Notes under the pieces: model-generated
Database searches by the model: none
What the model was told of the DNA's origin: nothing
What the model saw: the letters and a program-made list of their open reading frames with translations, nothing else
In this document: positions 7,852-17,822 of the stretch, one piece after another
Layout: every line of letters begins with the position of its first letter
Numbering within the stretch: position 1 is the first letter of the stretch
NCBI RefSeq assembly: GCF_021215455.1
Contig: NZ_JAJPWV010000002.1
Coordinates: 744,001 to 808,000, forward strand
Length of the DNA stretch: 64,000 bases
Direction: 5' to 3'
Source of the DNA: Mucilaginibacter roseus
GTDB lineage: Bacteria > Bacteroidota > Bacteroidia > Sphingobacteriales > Sphingobacteriaceae
Program-made: the position numbers and the translations under genes

Positions 7852-10251
7852 TTATTTCCTAATCTCCGCTCCGGCCTCTTTACCTAAATTAAGAATTAAT
7901 TTTTGCATTATGGCATCAATAGCTTTATCGGTAAGCGTTTTTTCGGCGTCCTGCAAAATAAAGCTTACCGCGTACGATTTTTTGCCTGCCGGTAGTTTAT
8001 CACCCTCATATACATCGAACACGTTAACTTCTTTCAGCAGCTTACGCTCGGTTTTTTGTGCTACCTGCCTGATCTGTTCAAAGGTAACGGCCTTATCAAC
8101 CAACATAGAAAGGTCGCGCCTTACTGCCGGGAATTTAGATACCTCCTGGTAAACGATGGTGTTTTTACGTGCCAACGTTAAAATCATATCGAAATTGAAA
8201 TCAGCATAGAAAACTTCCTTATCCACATCTGCCTTTTTTAGCGCCGAAACCGCTACCGCGCCAAATTTAACCAGCGTTTTGTTACCACGGTTATATTGTA
8301 GGCCATAAGTAAATTCATTACTATCTACATCAGCTACTGCCAGATCCTTAACATTCAGTTTTTCAACTATGCCGTCAACAACGGCTTTCAGGTTATAGAA
8401 TGATACTGCGGTTACTTTGCTGTTCCATTGCTCGCCGGTTTTGGCTCCGGTGATGAACACCGAAAAACGCTGCACTTCGTTGTATTTATCTTCTGTTATG
8501 CTGTAAACTTTGCCGAACTCATATAACTTTAGATCGGCATTTCTACGGTTTTGATTGTAAGCAATAGCTTCCAGGCCTGAATACAGCAAAGTTTGACGCA
8601 TCACGTCCAGGTCACTGCTCAATGGATTCAATATTTTAACCGCGCTGTCCAGATCGTCAGAGTAAGCCGATTTGGTTAGTGAGTTTGATAATATCTCGTT
8701 AAAACCGTTAGCGGTCAATAAATCCGATAGCAGGTTTTGTACCGTATCGCGATCGGGGCGTTGCGATGTGTTAAGCGATGCCCTGATCTGCGTTGGTATC
8801 CAGATATTGTTGTAACCGTAAATACGCAGCACTTCCTCTATCACGTCAACCTCGCGGGTAACATCAACGCGGTAAGGCGGTACTTTTAATGAAAGCCCTT
8901 CTTCGGTTTCGGCAACCACTTCAATATCCAGCGCCTCAATAATACTTTTTATCTCGCTATGCGGAATGTCCTTACCTATTAAACGGGTGGTATTTTTATA
9001 TGATAACTCAACAGCGAAAGGTTCAACAGGCGCAGGGTAGATATCCACTACGTCTGACGATATTTTACCGCCGGCTACTTCCTGTATCAGCAACGCGGCA
9101 CGCTTAAGCGCGTAAACGGTATTATCCGGATCGGTACCACGCTCAAAACGGAATGATGAGTCGGTTTTCAACCCGTGCCGTTTGGCTGTTTTACGTACCC
9201 ATACCGGGTTAAAGTAAGCGCTCTCTAAAAATACGTTGGTAGTTCCCTCGGTAACGCCCGAGTCGATGCCACCGAAAACCCCGGCGACGCACATAGGCTC
9301 GGTCTCGCTGCAAATCATCAAGTCATCGGCAGAGAGTTTGCGCTCAATACCATCAAGCGTTTTAAACACAGTACCTTCGGCTGTGGTTTTTAAGATCACT
9401 TTGCCACCGGCTATCTTATCCGCATCAAAGGCGTGTAAAGGCTGGCCCAGATCATGCAATACGTAATTGGTAACGTCAACTATATTATTGATTGAGCGAA
9501 TGCCAATAACGGCAAGTTTTTCCTTTAACCACTTTGGCGACTCCTTCATCTCAACACCGCTAATGCTTACACCACTATAGCGTGGCGCGGCCTCGCTGTT
9601 TTCAACGCTTACACTAATAATACGGCTGTTATCATCCACCTTAAAGGCTGATACGTCCGGTTTTTGCAGGCTGATCTTTAAAAAAGCTGCTATATCACGG
9701 GCAGTACCCAGGTGCGATGCCGCATCCGCACGGTTAGGAGTTAAACCTATTTCGTACAGGTAATCGTCATTCAGCTTAAAATATTCCTTAGCCGGAGTGC
9801 CAACAACGGCGTCATCGGCTAAAATCATGATTCCTTCGTGCGACGCACCCAAACCGATCTCGTCTTCAGCACAGATCATGCCCTCAGAAAGTTCGCCGCG
9901 TATTTTTGATTTTTTTATGGTAAAAGGCTCGCCTGATGATGGGTATACAGTAGTACCAACAGTTGCAACCACCACTTTTTGACCGGCAGCAACATTTGTT
10001 GCGCCGCAAACAATATGCAGGTCTTCGGCGCCGCCAACATCAACAGTAGTTACGTGCAGGTGATCTGAGTTGGTATGGTCAGCACAGGTTTTCACATGGC
10101 CTATTACCAACCCCTCTAAACCGCCCGGAACCGCCTGCACCTTCTCCAGGCTTTCTACCTCAAGACCAATGCCGGTCAGTATCCGCGATATTTCTTCGGG
10201 AGTTTTATCTGTATCTATGAAATTTTTGAGCCAGTTATATGATATCTTCAT
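7852..10251 (-). CDS. pheT: Phenylalanine--tRNA ligase beta subunit
   Basis: 799 residues, the standard length for PheT, which with PheS charges tRNA-Phe. Visible domains: N-terminal start MKISYNWLKNFID; an EMAP-type tRNA-binding domain (about 40-155, VIGHVKTCADHTNSDHLHV and VCGATNVAAGQ); the B3/B4 editing domain (about 215-390, with INNIVDVTNYVLHDLGQPLHAFD); B5 (about 405-480); the catalytic-like core (FNEILSNSLT); and a C-terminal ferredoxin-fold anticodon-binding domain (KFPAVRRDLSMLVDK, about 705-799). ATG start at 10251. The pheS partner is not in the window. Confidence 0.97.
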   Translation of the reverse strand: MKISYNWLKNFIDTDKTPEEISRILTGIGLEVESLEKVQAVPGGLEGLVIGHVKTCADHTNSDHLHVTTVDVGGAEDLHIVCGATNVAAGQKVVVATVGTTVYPSSGEPFTIKKSKIRGELSEGMICAEDEIGLGASHEGIMILADDAVVGTPAKEYFKLNDDYLYEIGLTPNRADAASHLGTARDIAAFLKISLQKPDVSAFKVDDNSRIISVSVENSEAAPRYSGVSISGVEMKESPKWLKEKLAVIGIRSINNIVDVTNYVLHDLGQPLHAFDADKIAGGKVILKTTAEGTVFKTLDGIERKLSADDLMICSETEPMCVAGVFGGIDSGVTEGTTNVFLESAYFNPVWVRKTAKRHGLKTDSSFRFERGTDPDNTVYALKRAALLIQEVAGGKISSDVVDIYPAPVEPFAVELSYKNTTRLIGKDIPHSEIKSIIEALDIEVVAETEEGLSLKVPPYRVDVTREVDVIEEVLRIYGYNNIWIPTQIRASLNTSQRPDRDTVQNLLSDLLTANGFNEILSNSLTKSAYSDDLDSAVKILNPLSSDLDVMRQTLLYSGLEAIAYNQNRRNADLKLYEFGKVYSITEDKYNEVQRFSVFITGAKTGEQWNSKVTAVSFYNLKAVVDGIVEKLNVKDLAVADVDSNEFTYGLQYNRGNKTLVKFGAVAVSALKKADVDKEVFYADFNFDMILTLARKNTIVYQEVSKFPAVRRDLSMLVDKAVTFEQIRQVAQKTERKLLKEVNVFDVYEGDKLPAGKKSYAVSFILQDAEKTLTDKAIDAIMQKLILNLGKEAGAEIRK

Positions 10252-10367
10252 TATGCCAGAAAGTGATAATCGGCAAAGATATAAAGATTTCGGTAGCGGG
10301 CGAGGGTTACCTTACGGCTTAACAAATAAATGATGCGGAATAAATCACATAACAAAGCACACTGCCG

Positions 10368-13300
10368 CTATTGCTTTTGGTAACGGCTCAGCTTGGTATA
10401 AAGTGTTTTGGGCTCAAAAGGCTTTAATATATAATCATTCATACCCGCCAGGCTAATACGTTCAATTTCGGAGTTAAGCATGGATGCGGTTAAGGCTATA
10501 ATAGGCAGCTGCTGAAAGTAAGCTTCGCTTTTTGAGCGTATAACCTGCGTAGCCTCCAAACCACCCATAACCGGCATGTGGATATCCATTAAAACAGCAT
10601 CGTATTGGGCTGAAGATTCGATCTTTTCAACCGCTTCCTGGCCGTTCTCGGCAAAGTCAGCAGTGGCGCCCCACTTCTTCAGCACTTTGTTAACTAACAA
10701 ACGGTTTATCTGGTTGTCGTCAACCACCAACACATTTATATTCAATCCTGCTTCCGCTGCGTTATCCATGTTATTTCTTTCGCTCTCCGCTTTATCAAAC
10801 GTTATTGTAAACCAAAATGTTGATCCCTGCCCCGGCGTACTATCTACATTTATACGCGAATCATGCAGTTCAATCAACCGTTTTGTTATTGGTAAACCTA
10901 AGCCGGTGCCACCGTATTTACGGGTGGTATCAGCCTCGGCTTGCTTAAACGATTCAAAAATAGTGCTAATTTTATCGTTGGCAATACCGATACCGGTATC
11001 AATTACGGCAAAACGGATGCGTACGGTTTTACTGTTTTGCTCAATTACCTTTAAATCAATAGTTACCCCACCGGTTGAGGTAAATTTAACTGAATTGCCG
11101 GCCAGGTTAAGCAGTATCTGGCTCAAGCGCGTGGCATCACCCAGTATAAAATTAGGTACAGCGTCGTCAACCCGGTACTCTATGTAAATATTTTTTTCGT
11201 GCGCTTTGTATTGCACGGAGCTGGTAACGCTTTTCAACAACTCACGCATGTTCACGTTAGCCTTTTCAAGTTCTACGTTACCGGTCTCTATCTTGGTAAA
11301 GTCGAGTACATCATTAATCAGCCTCAGCAGGTTTTCTGCGGAGAATTTCAGGATGTTCAGGTTCTCTTTCTGCGATTCTGACGGACTATCCTCAATCAGT
11401 AAATGCGACATGCCGATAACCGCGTTTAGTGGCGTGCGCATTTCATGGGTTAGTACAGATATGAACATATCCTTAGCCCGGTTAAGCTGTATGGCCTCTT
11501 CCTTTGCGGCAATAAGCTCCAGCTCTACCTTCTTTTTCAAGGTAATGTCAATAATTACCTCAATGTATTTATCAACCCGGCCAAGGTCATCAAGTATTAC
11601 GGAGTTGATTACTGAGATCCATAACGGCTGGCCATCCTTACGGTAAATAAGCAGGTCGACCTCGAAAGACTGCTTGTTTTTAGATAGTTCACGGCTGCGT
11701 TCAATAATGCCAATGTCGGTCAGCTCGCCCTTAACCAGGTCGCCCAGGTGGCGCCCGCGAACATCATCTATCGCGTAACCCGTTATTTTTTCAAACCCTG
11801 TATTTACCCACTCTACGTTGCCGGTGTTATCATTTATTACAACACCGCTGGTAATACTGCTTGCTACAAGCGATAGCAGCTTTAACTGCTGCTCGGTTTT
11901 TTTACGCTCGCTTATATCAACCATTACGCCCACATGCCTGTGCACAGCTCCGTTTTCGTCAAACAGCGGGTTGTTTGATATCCAAACCCAAACCGGCGTA
12001 CCATCCTTACGGTATATTTTGATTTCTACTTCGTACGGCCTGTTTTCGTCAATAGCTTTTTTTGCCGCCATGAAAACCGACATGTCGCTCTCCTCACCCA
12101 TCAGCATGGTTCCAAACTGCTTACCTTCCATTTCGGCAAAGGTGTAGCCCGTTAGGTTTTCCATGGTTTCGTTCATCCACATTACACGGCCATTATCGTC
12201 GCGTATCAGGATGCCACCAGGCGATTTACGCGCAGCAAATGAAAGTATTTCCAGATCATGCTCGGCACGTTTGCGGGTATTGATGTTGATAATTACGCGA
12301 ATGTATTTCTCCACATTGCCATCAGCATCATATATTATGGAGTTGGCTACCTTTATCCACAGGTCTTCGCCATCCTTTTTGGTCATTAACAGGTCAATCT
12401 CGTAAGATTGCTTTTTCTCTATCAGATCATCCAACTGCGGAATGAGCTGATGTTCTTCACCCTGTTTTAATATCACACTCCGCAACCGTTCGCCTTCCAC
12501 ATCGGCCTGGTTAAAGCCGGTTATGGTTTCAAATGCGCTGTTAACCCAAACCACACGATCATCAGCATCACTGATTACAACGCCGTTGCTTATTTTGCTG
12601 GCTACAAGCGATAGCTCCTGCAATTCACGGCTCACCTGCTTATGGTGTGTAACATCGCGGCCGCTGGCATACCATTTATCATCGTTAAAGGTAAGCGACC
12701 AGCTTATCCATTTTTTTTGACCTGATTTAGTGTTAACCTGCGTTTCCACCTCAACCGAACGTTTTTGCCGGTTCAAGGCATTACGCAGCACGGCAAGTGA
12801 TTGTTCCTTACTTTCCTCTACATAAAAATCCCATATCGGCCTGCCTACGGCTTCGTCGGGTTTATAACCCAAAACCGGCTCAATGGCTTTATTAACCAGT
12901 TGCAGGTTAAAATCCTTATCCATGATGCAGTGCATCTCAGATGAGGTATCAAAAAGGATGTAAAATTCCTGGTGAGATTTAAGGCTTTGTTCGAGCTCTT
13001 TTTTTTGCTTGCGAAGGATAAGATGAGACATTACCTCATCTGCCAGTGTTTTAAGCGCTTCCTTTTGTTCATCGGTTAGCTGATGCGGAACGCTGTCAAT
13101 AACACAAAGTGCCCCTAAACGATAACCGTTTGGATCAATAAGCGGTGCGCCTGCGTAAAATTTTACGTTGGGCACACCGGTTACATAAATATTGTCTTTA
13201 AAGCGATCATCGGTTGTTGCGTCGTTGATCTCAAGTATATCATCGCGCATAATGGTATGGCTGCAAAACGCTTCAGAACGAAGGGTTTCAGTACCATCAA

Positions 13301-13496
13301 TACCAACCTTTGATTTAAACCATTGCCGTTGCTCGTCAAGCAGTGTTATCAGCGCTATAGGCGCGTTGCATATATATGATGCAAGGCGTGTAATAGCATC
13401 AAACTCTTTTTCTGGCAATGTATCCAGAATTTGATATGACGCTAAGGCTGATAAACGTTCCTCTTCGTTGTCTGGCAATAGTTTAATATTTGTCAC
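10368..13496 (-). CDS. GAF/multi-PAS hybrid sensor histidine kinase
   Basis: 1042-residue cytoplasmic hybrid kinase with no membrane span. Order: GAF (about 1-165, beginning with the common start EEERLSALASYQILDTLPEKEFD); four PAS/PAC units (about 170-290, 290-415, 415-540, 540-660); HisKA with HEMRTPLN (His about 684); HATPase with N-box LNLAGNSVKF, DTGIGI and GGTGLGL; and a receiver domain (LVVDDNQINRLL) with phospho-acceptor Asp about 971 in LMDIHMP. PAS 2 and 4 are very alike (LSLVASxIxxGVVI), suggesting internal duplication. GTG start, because the codon before it is a stop; it lies 8 nt after glyA. No separate output regulator is nearby, so the target is unknown. Confidence 0.93.
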   Translation of the reverse strand: MTNIKLLPDNEEERLSALASYQILDTLPEKEFDAITRLASYICNAPIALITLLDEQRQWFKSKVGIDGTETLRSEAFCSHTIMRDDILEINDATTDDRFKDNIYVTGVPNVKFYAGAPLIDPNGYRLGALCVIDSVPHQLTDEQKEALKTLADEVMSHLILRKQKKELEQSLKSHQEFYILFDTSSEMHCIMDKDFNLQLVNKAIEPVLGYKPDEAVGRPIWDFYVEESKEQSLAVLRNALNRQKRSVEVETQVNTKSGQKKWISWSLTFNDDKWYASGRDVTHHKQVSRELQELSLVASKISNGVVISDADDRVVWVNSAFETITGFNQADVEGERLRSVILKQGEEHQLIPQLDDLIEKKQSYEIDLLMTKKDGEDLWIKVANSIIYDADGNVEKYIRVIININTRKRAEHDLEILSFAARKSPGGILIRDDNGRVMWMNETMENLTGYTFAEMEGKQFGTMLMGEESDMSVFMAAKKAIDENRPYEVEIKIYRKDGTPVWVWISNNPLFDENGAVHRHVGVMVDISERKKTEQQLKLLSLVASSITSGVVINDNTGNVEWVNTGFEKITGYAIDDVRGRHLGDLVKGELTDIGIIERSRELSKNKQSFEVDLLIYRKDGQPLWISVINSVILDDLGRVDKYIEVIIDITLKKKVELELIAAKEEAIQLNRAKDMFISVLTHEMRTPLNAVIGMSHLLIEDSPSESQKENLNILKFSAENLLRLINDVLDFTKIETGNVELEKANVNMRELLKSVTSSVQYKAHEKNIYIEYRVDDAVPNFILGDATRLSQILLNLAGNSVKFTSTGGVTIDLKVIEQNSKTVRIRFAVIDTGIGIANDKISTIFESFKQAEADTTRKYGGTGLGLPITKRLIELHDSRINVDSTPGQGSTFWFTITFDKAESERNNMDNAAEAGLNINVLVVDDNQINRLLVNKVLKKWGATADFAENGQEAVEKIESSAQYDAVLMDIHMPVMGGLEATQVIRSKSEAYFQQLPIIALTASMLNSEIERISLAGMNDYILKPFEPKTLYTKLSRYQKQ

Positions 13497-13504
13497 TTAT
13501 TGGT

Positions 13505-14791
13505 TTATTCTATTCCCTTTTCGCGGTATAAAGGGTAATCCGCCATTAATTTATGTACTTTTTTACGTACTTTCTTTAAAGAATGTTCGTTTTCAGGATC
13601 AACAATTACCGCGTCTATAAGTTCTACAATTTCTTCCATTTGTTTTTCTTTGAGCCCACGGGTGGTAATGGCAGCAGTACCAACACGTATACCTGAGGTT
13701 ACAAACGGCGATTTATCATCAAACGGAACCATGTTTTTATTCACGGTGATATCCGCAGCCACTAAAGCATTTTCGGCAGCTTTACCAGTGATGTTTTTGT
13801 TACGCAGATCGATCAGCATCAGATGGTTATCAGTACCGCCCGAAATGATCTGGTAACCGCGGTCAACAAGAGCTTTGGCCATAGCCTGGGCATTCTTTTT
13901 AACCTGCACAATGTATTTCATATAGCTATCGCTCAGCGCCTCGCCAAAAGCAACGGCTTTAGCAGCGATTATATGCTCAAGCGGACCGCCTTGCGTACCC
14001 GGGAAAACAGCCATATCCAGCAATGACGACATCATGCGCACTTCGCCTTTTGGAGTTTTATGGCCCCATGGGTTTTCAAAATCCTTCCCCAGCATGATCA
14101 GGCCGCCGCGAGGGCCGCGTAACGTTTTGTGGGTAGTAGTAGTAACGATATGGCAATGCGGCAGCGGGTCGGTCAGTAATCCACGTGCAATTAAACCTGA
14201 TGGGTGCGAAATATCAGCCAGTACCAAAGCACCAACCTTATCAGCCACACTGCGGATAAATTCATAATCCCAATCGCGCGAGTAAGCCGAAGCACCGCAA
14301 ACAATCAGTTTTGGTTTTTGCTCAAGCGCTACCCTTTCAAGCTGCGCATAGTCAATTAAACCGGTTTCTTTATCAACACCGTAAAAATGGGGCTCGTATA
14401 ACTTGCCCGAGAAATTTACCGGCGAACCGTGTGTAAGGTGGCCACCATGCGAAAGATCAAAACCTAATATTTTATCGCCCGGCTGAAGGCAGGCCAGCAT
14501 TACCGCTGCGTTAGCCTGCGCACCTGAGTGCGGCTGAACGTTAACCCACTCGGCATTAAATAATTGCTTGGCACGTTCAATAGCAATGGTTTCAATTTCA
14601 TCAACTATCTGGCAACCGCCGTAATAGCGTTTGCCCGGCAGGCCTTCGGCATATTTGTTGGTTGCTACCGAACCGGCGGCTTCCATAACCTGGCGGCTCA
14701 CAAAATTTTCTGACGCTATGAGTTCAATGCCTTCTTCCTGGCGTTGCTGTTCTTCATCCAGCAGTTTAAAAATTACTTTATCTCTTTTCAT
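13505..14791 (-). CDS. glyA: Serine hydroxymethyltransferase
   Basis: 428 residues. PLP enzyme converting serine and tetrahydrofolate to glycine and methylene-THF. Diagnostic parts: [23 protein letters not shown] near the N-terminus, [27 protein letters not shown], the PLP lysine motif [14 protein letters not shown] (about residue 220), and the C-terminal [19 protein letters not shown] start at 14791. It is followed after 8 nt by the hybrid kinase gene on the same strand, so the two may share a transcript. Confidence 0.97.
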   Translation of the reverse strand: MKRDKVIFKLLDEEQQRQEEGIELIASENFVSRQVMEAAGSVATNKYAEGLPGKRYYGGCQIVDEIETIAIERAKQLFNAEWVNVQPHSGAQANAAVMLACLQPGDKILGFDLSHGGHLTHGSPVNFSGKLYEPHFYGVDKETGLIDYAQLERVALEQKPKLIVCGASAYSRDWDYEFIRSVADKVGALVLADISHPSGLIARGLLTDPLPHCHIVTTTTHKTLRGPRGGLIMLGKDFENPWGHKTPKGEVRMMSSLLDMAVFPGTQGGPLEHIIAAKAVAFGEALSDSYMKYIVQVKKNAQAMAKALVDRGYQIISGGTDNHLMLIDLRNKNITGKAAENALVAADITVNKNMVPFDDKSPFVTSGIRVGTAAITTRGLKEKQMEEIVELIDAVIVDPENEHSLKKVRKKVHKLMADYPLYREKGIE

Positions 14792-14884
14792 GTGTTAGCT
14801 AAAAAACGCCCCTAAGTTAGGTATAAGATGTTAGATATGAGCTTTTAGATTTGATATAAGCCGCTTACGGCTTAAACCTTTAAG

Positions 14885-15643
14885 CTATACCGCGTCTGCG
14901 CCGCTTTTGGGCGATATCCAAAAATTATTATATCCGAGGCCAATCTGTATATCAATCAGCTCCTGCTGCAACATTTCCAGCATGGCCAAAAAATTATAAA
15001 CAAAATGCACCTTATTTTCTGAGCTTGCCGCCATCGCCCTGAAATCCAGCCGCTGGTTGATCCGGAGCAGGTCATCAATCGCTTTTTTTTGCCGCTCAAT
15101 AGAGTAAGGATATTGCACTACGGTATGTTTAACCTCTTCGCTGCAGCTCATAAAGTTTTTAATAACCCGCTCATAAACTACCATCAGGCGGTACAAGGTA
15201 AGCTCGGTAAGTTCTTCGCCGGGTAAAGCAGCTTTCTCCATGCGCTCAACATCGGCCTTTATATTACCCCGCTTTTCCTGCTTAAAACGCTCATCTTCGA
15301 GCGGGCGCAATTGCTCGCATAAGTCCTTAAAGCGCTTATACTCTATCAGCTTGCGTATCAGCTCTTCCTTGGTATCAATTTCATTGCCCTGCTCGTCGGT
15401 TTCGTAACGGGGCAGCAGCATTTTAGCCTTGATCCGCATCAGTGTAGCGGCCACAAAAATAAACTCGCTGGCCACCTCCATGTTCAGGCTGGTGAGGTGA
15501 TGTATGTATTGTAAAAAATCGTTGGTTATGCGGGCAATGGGTATATCGTGAATATTGAGTTCGTCGCGCTCAATAAAGAACAGCAGCAAATCAAACGGCC
15601 CTTCAAACTGAGGTAACTTAATTTCAAAATATTCTTCGGTCAT
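14885..15643 (-). CDS. scpA: Segregation and condensation protein A
   Basis: About 252 residues. ScpA is the kleisin subunit that joins SMC heads with ScpB. The family start (EIKLPQFEGPFDLLLFFIERDELNIHDIPIARIT) and the conserved FIFVAATLMRIKAKMLLPR segment are clear, and the C-terminal winged-helix part follows (VHFVYNFLAMLEMLQQELI). The open frame reaches a TTG at 15682, but the ATG at 15643 is preferred: it starts exactly where homologues do and has GAGCAGG a few bases upstream. Divergent from dxs. Confidence 0.93.
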   Translation of the reverse strand: MTEEYFEIKLPQFEGPFDLLLFFIERDELNIHDIPIARITNDFLQYIHHLTSLNMEVASEFIFVAATLMRIKAKMLLPRYETDEQGNEIDTKEELIRKLIEYKRFKDLCEQLRPLEDERFKQEKRGNIKADVERMEKAALPGEELTELTLYRLMVVYERVIKNFMSCSEEVKHTVVQYPYSIERQKKAIDDLLRINQRLDFRAMAASSENKVHFVYNFLAMLEMLQQELIDIQIGLGYNNFWISPKSGADAV

Positions 15644-15776
15644 AACCTGCTCAAAATTAATTAAATTGATGCGTTTGCTCAATATGCGCCGAATTATTTA
15701 AAACAATTATATGTTGCGGCTTGTCCTGTTTTTATCATATTATTTCACGTAATTTGCAGGTTAAATATTGTAATTG

Positions 15777-17714
15777 ATGTCGATGCAGGTACCGGCAGGT
15801 AATTTGTTGGAAAAAATCAACAATCCTTCTGATTTAAAGCAGTTTAGCGAAGATGAGCTTGAGCAGGTATGCCAGGAACTTCGCCAATATATTATTGATG
15901 TAGTATCAGTAAACGGCGGGCATTTTGCTGCCAGTTTGGGTGTAGTTGAGCTTACCGTTGCCCTTCATTACATCATGAACACCCCTTACGATCAGTTGGT
16001 TTGGGACGTTGGCCACCAGGCTTACGGCCACAAAATATTAACCGGCCGCCGAGACATTTTTCATACCAACCGCGTGTATAAAGGTATAAGCGGTTTCCCC
16101 AAACGCGGTGAAAGCGAATATGATACTTTTGGCGTGGGCCACTCCTCTACTTCCATATCCGCCGCTTTGGGTATGGCCGTGGCATCTCACTATAAAGGTG
16201 AAACCGACCGCCAGCACGTTGCCGTAATTGGCGATGGCGCCATGACCGCCGGCCTGGCATTTGAGGCGCTGAACCATGCAGGTATTGAAAACTCAAACCT
16301 GTTGGTGATCCTGAATGACAACAACATGTCTATTGACCCTAACGTGGGTGCCTTGAAAGAATATCTGACCGATATAACTACCTCAAAGCCTTATAACCGT
16401 TTCAGGGATGATGTGGCGAGCGTACTTTCCAAGCTATCATCAGTTGGGCCGGATGCTTTTAAGCTGGCTAAAAAACTGGAGAAGAGCATTAAAGGCACCC
16501 TACTCAAAAAGAGCAACTTTTTTGAGGCACTTAAGTTCAGGTATTTTGGCCCTATTGACGGGCATGATGTTAAGCATCTGGCAAAGGTATTACGCGATCT
16601 GCGCGATATACCGGGCCCTAAGCTCCTGCATTGCGTTACCGTAAAAGGTAAAGGCTATGCACTGGCCGAGAAAGATCAAACCAAATGGCACGCCCCCGGC
16701 TTGTTTGACAAGATTACCGGCGAGATCAAAAAAACATATTACGAAAAGCCACAACCGCCTAAATATCAGGATGTGTTTGGCCATACTATAATTGAATTAG
16801 CTGAGCAAAACCCTAAGATAATGGGTATCACTCCGGCTATGCCATCAGGCTGTTCGCTCAACCTGATGATGAAGGCTATGCCTGAACGTGCTTTTGACGT
16901 GGGCATTGCCGAGCAGCATGCCGTTACTTTTTCGGCAGGTTTGGCAACGCAGGGCTTAACGCCGTTCTGTAATATCTACTCAAGCTTTATGCAACGGGCG
17001 TTTGACCAGGTAGTGCATGACGTAGCCATACAGAAACTTAACGTAGTGTTCTGTCTTGACCGTGCCGGCATTGCCGGTGCCGACGGGCCTACCCACCATG
17101 GCGCTTATGACCTGGCGTATATGCGCTGTATACCGAACATGACCGTATCTGCGCCCATGAACGAGGAAGAGTTGCGGAACCTGATGTACACTGCCCAGCA
17201 GGAAAACATGGGCCCTTTCACCATACGTTACCCGCGCGGCAACGGTGTTATGGTTGACTGGCAGCGCCCCATGAAAGCCATTCCGGTTGGTAAAGGGCGT
17301 TTAGTTAACGAAGGTGAAGATGTAGCTATTTTGACTATCGGCACCATTGGCAACGAAGCCACAAAGGCAATTAATGATCTGAATAACGAAGGTTACTTTC
17401 CTGCACATTATGACCTGCGCTTTGTTAAGCCGCTGGACGAAAGCCTGCTGCACAGCGTTTTCCAAAAGTTTGATAAGGTAATAACTGTTGAAGATGGTTG
17501 CCTTGAAGGTGGTATGGGCAGCGCGGTGCTGGAGTTTATGGCCGATAACGGCTACAGCGCCAAAGTAAAACGCCTGGGCATGCCTGATAACGTAATTGAA
17601 CACGGCGAGCAACCCGAGCTATGGGCCGAATGCGGTTACGATGCCGCCGCAATTTCAACCCAGGTAAGGCTGATGGGTATTAAAAAAGATACTACACATA
17701 CTATAGCATCATAA
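15777..17714 (+). CDS. dxs: 1-deoxy-D-xylulose-5-phosphate synthase
   Basis: About 645 residues. First enzyme of the MEP isoprenoid pathway: thiamine-diphosphate-dependent condensation of pyruvate with glyceraldehyde 3-phosphate. Motifs: [16 protein letters not shown], the TPP-binding GDGAMTAG with [21 protein letters not shown] holding the catalytic Glu, and [27 protein letters not shown] at 15774 precedes ATGs at 15777 and 15783; homologues begin near the second (MQVPAGNLL), so the exact start is uncertain by two codons. It ends at a strong terminator. Confidence 0.97.
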   Translation: MSMQVPAGNLLEKINNPSDLKQFSEDELEQVCQELRQYIIDVVSVNGGHFAASLGVVELTVALHYIMNTPYDQLVWDVGHQAYGHKILTGRRDIFHTNRVYKGISGFPKRGESEYDTFGVGHSSTSISAALGMAVASHYKGETDRQHVAVIGDGAMTAGLAFEALNHAGIENSNLLVILNDNNMSIDPNVGALKEYLTDITTSKPYNRFRDDVASVLSKLSSVGPDAFKLAKKLEKSIKGTLLKKSNFFEALKFRYFGPIDGHDVKHLAKVLRDLRDIPGPKLLHCVTVKGKGYALAEKDQTKWHAPGLFDKITGEIKKTYYEKPQPPKYQDVFGHTIIELAEQNPKIMGITPAMPSGCSLNLMMKAMPERAFDVGIAEQHAVTFSAGLATQGLTPFCNIYSSFMQRAFDQVVHDVAIQKLNVVFCLDRAGIAGADGPTHHGAYDLAYMRCIPNMTVSAPMNEEELRNLMYTAQQENMGPFTIRYPRGNGVMVDWQRPMKAIPVGKGRLVNEGEDVAILTIGTIGNEATKAINDLNNEGYFPAHYDLRFVKPLDESLLHSVFQKFDKVITVEDGCLEGGMGSAVLEFMADNGYSAKVKRLGMPDNVIEHGEQPELWAECGYDAAAISTQVRLMGIKKDTTHTIAS

Positions 17715-17716
17715 AG

Positions 17717-17744
17717 CAAAGGGGCGGTAACAACCGCCCCTTTG
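17717..17744 (+). terminator. Terminator after dxs
   Basis: Perfect 12-bp stem CAAAGGGGCGGT/ACCGCCCCTTTG with a 4-nt AACA loop, starting two bases after the dxs stop codon. It is followed by a modest TTGTT tract. Confidence 0.85.
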
Positions 17745-17822
17745 TTGTTAAACATGCATAAAGGTTGTAACACTAAACCTTTAACGCGCTATGCGGTTAT
17801 CCTTATAAACAAGCAGAACCGC

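Noticed and set aside
10576..11187. 203-codon open frame antisense to the hybrid kinase
   Set aside because: The translation is a shadow of HATPase/REC codons and has no domain.
17742..17822. 27 extra N-terminal codons on the GH15 gene
   Set aside because: They overlap the dxs terminator and are absent from the family start; the ATG at 17823 fits better.
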